A stretch of 64,000 nt of DNA, taken from NCBI RefSeq assembly GCF_002865645.1, contig NW_020194620.1:2053353-2117352 (forward strand). The letters run 5' to 3'. Below are positions 21,417 through 33,500 of this stretch, piece by piece. A model generated the notes under the pieces. It saw only the letters and a program-made list of their open reading frames with translations, did no database searches and was not told the DNA's origin. The position numbers and the translations under genes are program-made. This DNA comes from Hyaloscypha bicolor E. Lineage: Eukaryota; Ascomycota; Leotiomycetes; Helotiales; Hyaloscyphaceae. Every line of letters begins with the position of its first letter. Positions within the stretch are counted from its first letter, which is position 1.

Positions 21417-23240
21417 CGGCAAGCTATGGGTCCTTAATAGTCGGGTTGTAGATGGAACCTGTCGGCAGGATGCATGCTTGCCTACATGAGTCTTGATGTG
21501 AGTCGAAAACGTGGCCGTGCCAGCAGGTTTGGTGGCGTGCTAGATATTGTACGAACACTCCCTTTTGTAAGATCTTACCAAAATACCTGGAGCATATACC
21601 ATGAACACCAGACAGAAAATCATCTCTCCCTATCCGTCTCCTTCCTTGAATGCACCCCATGTGACATTCATCACGTGACTATTATTTTCCGCTCTAAAGC
21701 AAGAAAACAAGGATTTCGCTCGTATTTACCCTTCCTTTAACTCTTTCGGACTCCTCGTCGGCGATGAGATTTTCTTTTGTCACATAATCAACGTTGCTGG
21801 AAGCTGACCGGCAGCAATCCCAGAGAGTATTTTCTATCGTTTTGTAGCCTTTGGCAAAGACCACCTTGATAGATTCTTACACTTCTGGAGGAAATTTTTG
21901 TCAGGTCTGAGCTTGCTTGCAAAAGAGCAGCGACTTGGTCAGGGAGTAGAACTTCTGACAGTCTTGAGCTGGCGTAGCCGCGTACCGTATTATCAGGCGT
22001 ATATGACCCCCCCCCCTCGTTCAGGACCACCCACTAATAAAAGACCATTTCCAGAGCAATTCCTCAAGCTATTGCTTAATTGGCTAGTTTGAGGTAATTC
22101 AAGTAATCTCCTAGCAGATTTCTTAGCTAATTCTCAATGTATATAATTTGTGGCACGTAATATCAAGAGCAATTGGTGGTGCGGGTGGGAGTTTAGGAAG
22201 GAGAATGGGAGAGAGGAATAAAGGGGTGAGGAATTAGGGGTGTGACGGCTGGCGTAACGGCATGATCTGCCAAAGACAGGATATCGAAAACAGGTGCAAA
22301 ACGAAGCTAAGCCGGAATGCTTAGGCGGGACAATACTAAAAGGTCGAGGCACCCTCCCTACTTTGTTCCCCAGCTTAGTATTTTCAATACATGAGATTCT
22401 TTGAACTTTGAGGCTTCGACCATTGCATTGATCCCGCCGTCACAAGAGGGGTAAGCACAACACCATACACTAAGCGGTTTTTAGTGGGATCGACGTATTA
22501 CTAGACCCTCTTAGGCTTAGGACCATTCCCTGACGAATTATTTAGGTGTGGAACGGGCTATAAGACCATGGTCATATACACCAGATAATACGGGTAGTTC
22601 AGAACGATCACTGATATGAGACGACCTGTTGCCCCGCCCAAGTAACGAAACTGATTCAGGGAATCTATAGCAAGAGCTAGTTAAGAGGGGAAACAGTTAA
22701 TATACGGCTATGGAGTCATTAGGCGTAACGAGACATCCCTTGATCCGTTATATACGAGAACGCTGGCACCAACTGGTGATAATTCGTTTACGATTTGGTA
22801 TCTTTGTGGGGATCTGGAAAATCGCTTCTATCGAGGGAAAATGCAGTGCTAATAGTTTGTGAGCTTCCTCTCCCCTACCCCTATACTTATATACATAGAG
22901 TGAGAATGAGAGACAAAGAGTGAAGAATTAAAGAGAGTAAATATTTTGAGTAGTAATAGAGGCAAAGGGAGAGGAGGCGTGGTGTGCGTGCGTGGGCGAT
23001 TTTGATGCGGTAAAGCAGGCACATGCCTAGTGCGACGTGCGAAGTTCGCTTGGCCTTCTGATTCCTTACGGCTTTCCGTAACGTCCGCTAGGGCTAGATT
23101 TTAGGCGGACTGCAAAACTGCGGAACGGCAAACCATTAAAACCGCGAAATTAAAACCACGAATTGCATGCTACTTAAAATTAGATATAGAATTACACTGA
23201 AATTATACTTAGACTCGTACTTACTATTAATTAGGTACTT
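21417..23240. other. Gene-free transition zone to the AT-rich block
   Basis: About 1.8 kb of mixed composition with no gene. It includes a run of ten C (22007-22016), a purine-rich tract (about 22185-22245) and GAGA-rich sequence near 22890-22980. Up to about 23150 the DNA still contains normal CpA/TpG; after that TpA-rich RIP-type sequence takes over. The compartment boundary is therefore near 23150. Confidence 0.5.
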
Positions 23241-23479
23241 TTTATATATTATAGTAAGCTGCCCCGTAAGGTACTATTCTTTTCTTCTCTCTTTTTACCC
23301 TGCCCTCCTTTCCTAAAAGAGCTCTTTATATATTATAGTAAGCTAGCCCCCAGAGAGCTTTATATATATTATAATATACTATCTTTAAAAAGCTACCCTT
23401 CTCTCTTTCTAAAAAGCTCTTTATATATTATAGTAAGCTATTTCTTTAAGAAGCTGCTTTTAAGAAGCTATTTTCTAGA
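23241..23479. repeat. Repeated 20-mer module before the Gypsy LTR
   Basis: The word TTTATATATTATAGTAAGCT occurs at 23241-23260, 23325-23344 and 23420-23439, with a degenerate copy near 23360. The spacers are C/T-rich (CTTCTCTCTTTTTACCCTGC and similar). The copies are irregularly spaced, so this may be the decayed end of another element rather than a satellite. Confidence 0.5.
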
Positions 23480-23748
23480 TTTTATAAATATAAGATCTAG
23501 GGCCCGGAAAACAGAGTTAGACTATCTCTATTCTAATAATTTAAAGCTAAAGAGAGAAGAGGATTTTAAAGAAGCCTCGAATCTAAATAATTACAAGTTA
23601 TATACGTGCTCATATACTAGCTTAAGCTCGTAACACGTGACTTTATATATAACTATTAGGTAATTATAAATATTATATTTAGATATTAGATACCTTACTA
23701 GTTCTAGTCTAACTCCTACTAGTACCATATATTATAATAACTATAATA
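23480..23748 (-). repeat. LTR of the minus-strand Gypsy G2 copy
   Basis: The reverse complement matches the 260 bp LTRs at 45584-45843 and 51452-51711 along its length: AAGATCTAGGGCC, the CTATCTCTATT block, AAAGAGAGAAGAGGAT, and the terminal TTATAATAAC-like end. It is followed on the inside by a pyrimidine tract (ACTTTTCTTTTCTT), the complement of the G2 polypurine tract, so this is the element's 3' LTR in minus orientation. It is the left end of the oldest recognised layer. Confidence 0.85.
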
Positions 23749-25691
23749 TTACTTTTCTTTTCTTAAAATAAACTTGTTTCCGAGCTTTAAAAATTCCTAT
23801 TAACTTCTCAAATTATAGGTTATATATTAAAGGCCAGGGGCCTTTTATATATAACTTAAAGGATTTTTATTTATATTATATAATTCCGGTAATATATTAT
23901 TCTTAGTATAGTCTAATTAATAAAAGAGGTTCTAGAGCAGTTTTAACTATTCGGGATTCTTATTATAAAAGCTTTAAAAAACCAGAATACTATTATTTAA
24001 TAAGAATATAAGATATTATTCCGGATCTAGATTTTATTCTTTTTACTAGACTCGGTATTTTAGCTTCTTATAAAATAGCTTTATTACTAGTATTTCTTAA
24101 ACTATATATTCCGTTTCCTTATTTTATAATTCTAATAATAGAAGCTTTGAATTTATTTATTTAAAAAAGAAATTACCTGGGTTTTTATATAGCTTTTTTA
24201 TATAAAATACCGGATATATTCTTATTAATTTTAAAAGCTTAAAACTAAAAAAATATTTTATTTATTTTAGGATTTTATATAGTTCTTTTATTTAATAGAC
24301 TAGCTTATAGCTCGGATAATTATTTTTCTAGTATTTAGTAATAATTTATATCTTATTTCTTATTTCGAAGTTTACTAGTTAATAGTATTTATTAGCTTAA
24401 GTAATATAATATTCTTATATTTATATTATATTTTCCTATATCTTTTACTATAATTCATAGAGCTATATTATTAGGGCCTTTATTTCTTATTTATTTAGCT
24501 TTTTTTTCGAGATATTTAATTATATTTAAGTTTTCTAATTAAATAATATTTATAGTTTATAGCTCTTTTTTATAAGAAATAAGAACTAGCCTATAGTTTT
24601 ATAGATTAGAATAGTTTATTAGTAATTAATTATTATTACTTATTTATTCTAGTTATTCTAATAATAGTTTATATAGAAATATAACTATTAGTTTAGGAAT
24701 AATTAGTAATTAATAATTAGTAATTAATAACTTGAATTTTATATTAATATATTTATAGAACTTGCTTTAGAAATCTAATATAAACTAGGGCCTTTAATTA
24801 GATATTATAATTTCTGAAATACTAATTTAGTAAACTATATAAATAAGAAAAAGAAATATTAATTCTTTAGCTATAATTATATCTTAAATAAGAATTATAA
24901 TAGAGTATTTATTTAGATAATTAATAAAAATTATTATTATATTATATTTATTTTTATTTTCTAGATATTTCTTGAAATTTACTAATATATATTATTAGAA
25001 ATAATTAGAAACTAGTAATAGATATAAGAGATCTAGCTTTTTATTTCTAGAAATATAGAATTATTAATAGATATAATAGTTATTTCTATATTAATTAATA
25101 TTTATTTCCTGGCCTAGCTAATAATAATAAATCTAAAAAAGCTATTAAAGCTTAGTTTTTTCTAGATATTTTATTAGAAACTATATATATATCTTCTAAA
25201 TAAAAGTAGTATATAAGAGTATTTCGGGTATTATTATATTATTAAATATAAATAGTTTATTATATTATAAAGAAAACTATTTTATAATATTTAAGTATTT
25301 TTATTTTTATTTTTTATTTTCTTTTATAGCTTTTCTAGTTTTAGTAATTCTCGGTTTTTATTTAATAACTTATTTATAAGCTAAATACTATTATATTAGA
25401 TTTCTTTCTAAGTTAGGTTTATTAAGGCCTTAACTAGAGCTAACTAGAGATTTTATATAATATTATTATTAATCTTTTATTATAGAAAAAGAACTTGAGT
25501 TTAATAAATTACTATTATTTTATTTTAGATAATTATATTTTTATATTTTCTATTTAGGGTATTTATTTATTTATTTAACTTATTTATCTAATATATAAGC
25601 TTAAAATAATAATAGAAAAAATACTTTATTTAATAAACTTATTTTACTAAAAGTTTCTTTATAATTATAAAGTATTTAAAAGCTTAGTAAT
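23749..25691 (-). mobile_element. Gypsy G2 copy, minus strand, segment 1 (chromodomain, integrase, RNase H part)
   Basis: Read on the minus strand this aligns with the intact-length G2 copy between its 3' LTR and about 49.5 kb. For example, the complement of 24480-24860 follows 50330-50710 nearly base for base, apart from C/T and G/A differences. Domains in minus order are RNase H, integrase and C-terminal domain. It is heavily RIP-mutated. The segment stops exactly at a GTAAT duplication where the Copia element begins and resumes at 39885. Confidence 0.85.
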
Positions 25692-26029
25692 TATTAGTAT
25701 AGCTATTTCTCTAGAAGTTATATATATAGTTACGGGATACGGGATACGAGATATAGGTAATAGGATATAGGTAATAGGATATAGGTAATAGGATATAGGT
25801 AATAGGATATAGGTAATAGGATATGGGATACGGGATATAGTTATATAACCTCGCATTTTATTAATAACTTGACTAGTAAACTAGATTCTTTTAGGCTTAG
25901 TAAATTTAGGAATTATATATTAATACTATAATACTATAATTCCTATTTTAAAAGAATAACTTTATTAACTAATATAACTAGTACTTTTATACTTATATAA
26001 TAGTACTATATATTTCTAGTAAACTAATA
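25692..26029 (+). repeat. Copia 5' LTR (338 bp) with internal 14-bp minisatellite
   Basis: Starts TATTAGTATAGC and ends GTAAACTAATA, i.e. a RIP-altered TGTTA...TAACA LTR. It is the same sequence as the LTR at 39589-39884. The target duplication GTAAT lies at 25687-25691 and 39885-39889. It contains five perfect 14-bp units ATATAGGTAATAGG (25751-25820), flanked by degenerate units built from the same heptads (ATACGGG, ATACGAG). Confidence 0.9.
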
Positions 26030-29000
26030 CTAATTAGTTTATATTTAGATTAGAATAAGGTCTATTAGTATTTATAGATTAGGAAGAATTAAGCTATACT
26101 TGCCTAAGATTTGTTATTTAGGAATAAAGCTATTATTTTAGTTAAAAAAGAAATAACTATTAATTCTATTACCTATAATTCGGTTATATAAATAGGAAAG
26201 ATATTTAATTTTACTAAGGCCTAATTATATTATATTAAAGAAGGAAATATCTATTAGTTCTATTACTTATAATTTGGTTATATAGACAGGAAAAATACTT
26301 AATCTTACTAAGTACTAAAACGGTTAGCTATTTAATTATTCTATTTTATTCCTATTTAACTTCTATAAAACCCTCTTAAAAACTATCTTTTTTTAAATCT
26401 CTAGAGTTTTTGAGTTTTAGAACTATTAAGTTCTTCCGGAATTTTAATATTTTACTTTTTAAATTTCACTTCCTAAATTTCTTATTATAAATGAAATTTT
26501 TATCTCAAATATAATACCTATTATAAACTACTTATCTTATAAACTACTTTTTTTCTTATAAACCTATTCTTCTTATAAATTATTATATTTCAAATTAGAT
26601 ATAAGCCTATAAAATATATAATAGCGGAATATACTATAATAGATAATTTCTTTATTAGATTTATTTAATCTAATTATTTTATAAATAATAATAATTTTAA
26701 GGAATTAGTAAGAAAGTAAAGATATAGGATTAATCTAAACTTTACTAAGGCAAATGAAATAACTGAGTTCTTGAATACTAAGCTATTTTAATATGTTTTC
26801 TATAAAATAATTAATAATAATTTTTAGGAACTATTTAAATATAATTTTAAAAACTTTACTTATTAAAAGAACTTTAATAAATTCGAATTCCCGGAAATAT
26901 TATATCTATATAAAACTCTTTAGTATAGTAATATATTTATATAATAAAATAGTAATACTAATACTATTATAAATACCTTATATATTATTATAAAGGAAAA
27001 TAAATAATATATATAATTAAATAAGAATATATTAGTAGCTAGACTAGACCTTATTAAGGAACTAATTCTATTAGGCTTTATTACTCTTATAAAGAATAAG
27101 TACCTAGAACTTATTATCTTTAATATTCCTATATTACTATTATCTTTTCTATTACTTTCTCTATTATTATATCCTATATCTTTACTAGATTTATATACTA
27201 GTATAGCTCTAGAAATAAATAATATACTTTTATTACTACTACTACTATAATTATATTTAAATAATCTCTAATTCCCTTTAATTATAAGACTTATTAGGAA
27301 AGTTATTAAGATTTATACTAAAAAGTAAAAATATAATAGATTTAATAATAATTTTAATTATAAACTTACTATTTTCCTTAATATTTACTAATATATAAAG
27401 CTTTTATAAAAGGTACTAATACGAGCTTTTTCTATTATACTAAAGAAACTAGCTTAAGACTATTTCTATAGTAACTAGCTCTCTTAATATATATATATAA
27501 AAAGGCTTATATTAATATTTATAGCTTTTTTAAAAGCTCTAGATTCGAATATCGGAATTTAGACAAGTGAAATACTACTATACTAGCTTCTATAATAGCT
27601 AAATTTCCGGAAAAAATAATATTTAAAACTATTTAATTACTAATTAATAAATTATATTAATTATAATATGGTTTTATATCTAATTTGCAAAATACTAAAT
27701 TTCTTTATAATAAAATTATTACTTCTTACTAAGGCTTCCGAATATATAGATATATAATCTTAGACTTTCTTATAAATCTCGGCTAGCTTATTAATAAGCT
27801 CTAGTTATCTATTATTATATATAAGAGCAAATAATAAGCTAATTTCGAAACTTTCTTTATTAATTAATAATACTATTCTTAAAATTCTCTAAGCTATTAT
27901 TTCTCCGGAAATTATTAATATGAACCTAGTTATAACTTTAGAACCTGTAATAATTACTTTAAGTCCTATAATTATAATAATTATATCCCGAAGTCATATT
28001 TTATATATAAGAAACCCAAATACTACTTATAGAAGTATATACTAGAGAAATAAGAGACTAAGAAGACTTAATTTAAATATAGAAATATCTATTAGTTTAG
28101 ATCCCGAAATACCCGTAACTTTAATAAATACTTTAGTAATACTTATATATAATATATTACTAAAGCTAAAAGTAAAGAAAGTAATAAGAATAATAAGAAT
28201 AAACTAGTAAATAATACTTTTAAGGCTTTATTAATAGAAATAAATAAAGAAAAGAAATATTATTTAGATTCCTATTTTATTTTAGTTAAGAGCTTTTTAG
28301 CTACTCTTACTACTTCTGCTTTACTAATAATTATAGCTAATATTCTTATAAATAACCTTATTTTTCTTTCTCTTATATACTAGATAATAAGTAAAAACTA
28401 TATCTTAAAATCTATTAAATTCTTAATAAAAGATATTTAGACTTTTATAATTAATAATATATTAAGATATAATACTTACTATTTTTACGGAATTATAATT
28501 AATACTAGAGCTTCTAAATATTTAATTACTAGTTCTAACTAATTCCAAGCTTTCTAGTAAACTAATAATAATATTTAACTTAATAAAACTATTAAAGATC
28601 AAGTTAATATCTAGTTTAGTATTAGATCTATATCTTTTATTAGATCTATAATAGTAAATATATTAATTAGGTAAGTATAATTCTATATTATATTTTTAAA
28701 AACTTTATTTTTACTTAGCTTAGCTAATATAAATAAGCTAGGAATCTATTTTAATAACCTCTTTAATTATTTTATTATTTTTACTAGAAAATATATACTT
28801 ATAATATAATATTTCGGATATTCTTTCCTGCTTTAGAATATTATATTATAAGGCTTTATTTCCGAATTCTTTATTTATAATTCTTACTTTCTTATAAAAG
28901 TTAAATTATAATATTTATATTATTATTTTAGTTATTTATTTATTAGTAAGCTCCAAAATATACTAGAATAAGCAGGCTATAATATTAATATAGAAGCCCT

Positions 29001-30244
29001 TAAATACCTTATAAAGTATTATAAGTAATACTAGAAATATAACTAATTACTCGAATAATTCAAGTTTAATCTAAAAAATAATATTAGCTTTAATTATTCT
29101 ATTATTATTAATATTTTCTATATTTCTAATAAGCCTATACTTTATATTATTAATAAAAGCACTTAATATTAAGTTAGCTAATAGCTCTAGAATATTAGTA
29201 TAATATATATCTGAGATATATTTAAGTAATACTAGATTAATAACTATTTAGGTTCTCCTAATTAAATTATAGTAAATACTAGAAAGTAATTTACTAATAA
29301 AGAATTTGCTTAGTTTATAAATACTATAGGAACTAAGGTTAAGATTATTTCTATAGAAGCTTATAATTTTATCGGAATTATAGAATACTATTATAACTTA
29401 ATCTAATATACTTATCTTATTATTATAACTAAAATTAATAGAATTAATAAGAATACTATATTCCAAATAGCTTTTAAGGCTATTAATAACTTTATGAGAC
29501 CTAATAATATTATTCTAACTCTTTTAGTTTATAGTATTTTATCTTAAATAACTAAATATAATATCCTATTACTTGTTATATTATAGTAATTAGTAGTATT
29601 TAAGAAAATAATAATAGAAATTCAGAATCTTTAAGCTAGATATTAAATTATAAATACTTTAAATACTCGAAATAATTCTAGTACTACTAATATTTATAAA
29701 CTATTTCTAAATTCGAATATTCTTATTTAATATAAAGGAAATACTAGTTAATCTAGTAATTAGGATAGATTATATAAACTAGTAGCTATTAATAAAAAGA
29801 ACTATATATTAGCTTTATTATATAATAATATTACTTTCTATTTAATCTTTATAAAGCCCTTTTATATAGGAGATATTAAGGTTATTATTAATAGCCCTAA
29901 ACCTGAACTTATTCCCGAACCTAATAATAAGACTAAAGATAATACGAGTATAATTTCTCTTACTATTTTACTAAAGTATAATAAAGGACACTTTTATGAA
30001 ACCCCGGATATTATAGTATTTCTATAAGATAATAAACTATACGAGAATTCCTATTAAATTAAAGTTACTAGTTTTCTAAAAAAAAAGTATATTTGAGATT
30101 ATTTCTAGATCTCAGGTATTAAAGGAAATATGTATTTTTAACTCCCGGTTTATTAATAAGATTAAGAATAAGGATATAGAAAAAAAGCTTAAGAAATTAA
30201 GATTAGTTATTTAAGCCTATAATAATAATAAGAAATATATAGTA
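26030..30244 (+). mobile_element. Copia element, internal part 1 (gag, protease, integrase, start of RT)
   Basis: A RIP-dead Ty1/Copia polyprotein. The protease motif is visible as INTRAS at 28498-28515 (DTGAS with D to N and G to R changes). Downstream are the integrase region (about 28900-29560; AFKAINNFMRPN near 29480 is recognisable) and the post-integrase part (KGNTS, FYETPDII). The RT opening FNSRFINKIKNK lies near 30135-30175. Stops are nearly all TAA/TAG where Gln or Trp is expected. The upstream gag region (about 26600-28100) is too eroded for a domain call. The reading breaks at TAGTA, where Gypsy G1-A enters. Confidence 0.85.
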
Positions 30245-30542
30245 TATAATATATATAGGGTCGCATATAACTTAAGAATATATAATAAATCTCGGATATT
30301 ATAGGTATTAATTAGGGAGATTAGTAGCCCTTTAATATTATAACTAATTACTATTTATATTATAGGTATTAGGCTTATAAATTATTAATTATATATATGT
30401 TATTAAGGCCTCCTACTTAGAGGGGGCTTCTCTGGACCTTATAAGAGAAATAGAGATTAGTTCTATACTAAATTTAATACTATAATTTCATAATATATTA
30501 ATTTATTTTATTATCTTATTACCTACTAATAAATATCTTATA
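30245..30542 (+). repeat. Gypsy G1 copy A, 5' LTR (298 bp)
   Basis: Begins TATAATATATATAGGGTCGC and ends in TTATA. It is the same 298 bp length as the LTRs at 41572, 55571 and 56652. It interrupts the Copia reverse transcriptase. The five bases before it are TAGTA; the matching duplication on the far side is not found because the 3' end of this copy is lost at the N gap. Confidence 0.85.
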
Positions 30543-33500
30543 AGCTAATCTTTTTATCCTTAAAGAAGATAGTTTAATAAGTAATTATATCTCGAAATCT
30601 ATAAAATATATAATTTCTTACTAGAGCTATTTCTATAGAGGAAGTTAAATAGATTAACCCTAATACGGGTAATAATAAAGGCTTATCTAATACTTTTAAT
30701 AGGGCTTCTCAGGAGCTTCCGAGAGCTAGTAATAATAATATAAATAATTCCGGTAATAATTAAAATATCGAGATTAATACCCAAGTTATTATTACTTAAG
30801 CTATAAAATAGGGCTTATATATTAAAGTCAAAGTGCTCTAATAAAAGCAAGAATTAGTAAATATAATTAACTAATATATCCTATAATTAGAGTAATATAA
30901 AAGTATTCTTAGGAATATCTTATAATTTATTATATCTTATAAAAACTCTATTTATAAGTTTACTTTATTTTCCTTAGTAATTCCTACTAGGGAACTTCCT
31001 AAATTGGGATTAGAACTCACTTTCTTTTCTAATATAATAAGCTTTAAAAGTAATCTTAATACTATTTATTAGGAGCTACTATATAATATTCTAAAGGTAT
31101 ATTTAGACTAAAAGAAGCTTTTTAAAATCCGGATATCTAACTTATATTATAGAAAGTTTCTTAAGAAATAGAGAATATTTATATTTTCCTAGAAAGTAGT
31201 TTTTAGGACCTAACCTTAGACTTATAATAAATACTTTTCTAGAATTAACTTTATTATAAATACCTTTAGGAATAAATCTTATAATATTTAAAAGACTATA
31301 ATAAAGTAAAGCCTATTATTATATAAGGTCTATTAGAAGTAATTTAAGGCCTACTTAGTTAATATATTCTAAGTATCTTAAACCTATTAATAAGATATCT
31401 TTAAGAAGCTCCGAGATCTTTATTAGAAGAATAGTAAGATAATTACCGAGTTATATACTCGGATAATTAGTCTCGAAATTAACTAGGACTTATACCCTAA
31501 GAGAAACCGGGTCCGGATTCTTAATACTACTTTATCTAACTATAAGACTTACTAGATATTTATATTTATTTTTTTAGGAAATAAGGTAGTATTTATTTCT
31601 GAGTAGCTTAAGAAAGCTTAGAAAGCAGAATATATTACTTATCCTAAATTAAGGAAAGTAAAAACAAAAAAGTCTAGTAAGAGTAATTTTACTTCTAAGA
31701 ACTCTAACTTAGTAAATTCTAATTTATAAGACTATTAAAAAAGGAAAGATAAGTTCCGAAAATTATATAAGAAATTCTTAGATAATATTTTAGTTCTTTT
31801 AAGGCCTTAATAAAATACTAGTTCTATTTTAGATATAATTTATTAAACTTATAAATAAAAAAAGTATTTCTTAGGAAATATAAAGTATTTCAAGTATACT
31901 AAATAGGCTTAATAAAACCCTAATAAGGCCAAAATCATAAAAGAATTAAGATATTTATAAAAGTAAGTTAATATTATTATTATAGAAAAACGCTTTAGAG
32001 AAGACTTTCCTAAGAAATAAAGAAAAAAAAAGGCTAAATCTTAAATATTAATAATTTTGGCTATAATAAAAAAAGCATATTACTTTATATAATTATTTAA
32101 GTAAGATTAATATAGCTAGAAATAGATATCTCGGAGATATATAATAAACTTAATAATACCGGATTAGACTATAATTTCTATAATAATAATTAGGTTTAAA
32201 GCTAGGGCTTTATTACCTTAGCTAAATATAACTAAGAATTTATAACCTTTTATAAAAACAAATTTAAGATCTATTAAGCCTATAATCTTAAGATATTTAT
32301 TATAAATAATTATAGTAAAATATATTCTTTTAAGCTCTAGTTTTATAAGTATAAAAATATTAGCTGCTCTTATAGCTTATTTTTTTATAGATTTTACAAA
32401 GAAATACTTTTAAAAGAAACAGTCACCGAATACGCTTTTAAGAATGCCCATTTCTGGTAAACACTGGGGCGCCATAGCGAATCAGCAGAAGACACAAACG
32501 GCCGCCTACACCTATATTAACGAAACTACATAGATATATATATTTTATATACTAATAATATTAAGATCCTAACATATGTAAAGAATTCTACGTAAGGAGT
32601 TTAACTAGTATTCTAAACTAGGTATCTTAAGTCTCTATTTTTAACTACAAAGGCAACAGAGATAATACATTCATTCTAGATACATAGCGCTTCTATATAT
32701 TTAACTAATTCAGTTACTAGGTTCTTAACATTTTACTTATACTAGTCTCTAGCTAAGTACTAAATAGAGTTTTTAATATAGCCAAATTAATACTTTGCCG
32801 GAAAAGGGCCCCCTTTAAAAAGTACTTTATTTATTCCGAATATAAATATAAAAACTTCGTTAAAGGTTTTTTAATTCCTAAAGTAAAGCTTTAGAAGCCT
32901 TCCCTAATCTTGTATATTAAATACTACGTTATTAAGTTATAAATAGCTGTATCTAGTCTTATATAAGACTTTATAATAATTACTTAGACGACTAACTAGA
33001 AATATTATATTTAAAAAAAAAAAAAAAAAAAAAAAAATTTGTTATTATTAAAATAGCCAGGACTAAAATTATTTATTAATATTTAAGTATTTATCTTAGA
33101 TTAGCTAAATCTTCTATTATAGGTTTACTTTATTATTAATTTTAGTACATTATAGGTTAATAAATCTTTTAAAAGAAAATAGAAAGAGCCCAGAAATCCG
33201 GGTATCATAAGAATAAATAAATAAAAGTAGCAAAGCTTTTATTAATAATACCTAATTCTAATCTATTTTAATTTTTCTAAGAAAAATTCGTATTAAAACT
33301 AATATATTAAAATTTGTAATTACTAGTACTATTTTATAATAAGTTAATTTCTAGTAATATTCTAGTTCCGGAAACTCTCTAAAGCAAAATATAACTATAA
33401 TACCCTATAATAAAAAACTACTTATAATTATTAAAGCCTTTAAGTATTAATACTATTACCTTAAAAAGTCTAGGTTTATAATTAAGGTTATTATAAACTA

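Noticed and set aside
25751..25820. Regular 14-bp repeats as a CRISPR-like array
   Set aside because: The units are directly adjacent with no spacers and lie inside a retrotransposon LTR of a eukaryote.
25665..25856. 63-codon minus-strand frame with a repeated PIS/YILL pattern
   Set aside because: It is only the translation of the 14-bp minisatellite in the Copia LTR.
33013..33037. A25 as the poly(A) tail of a LINE or processed pseudogene
   Set aside because: Sequence on both sides belongs to the same Gypsy copy and no duplication brackets an insert, so a deletion scar or artefact is more likely.
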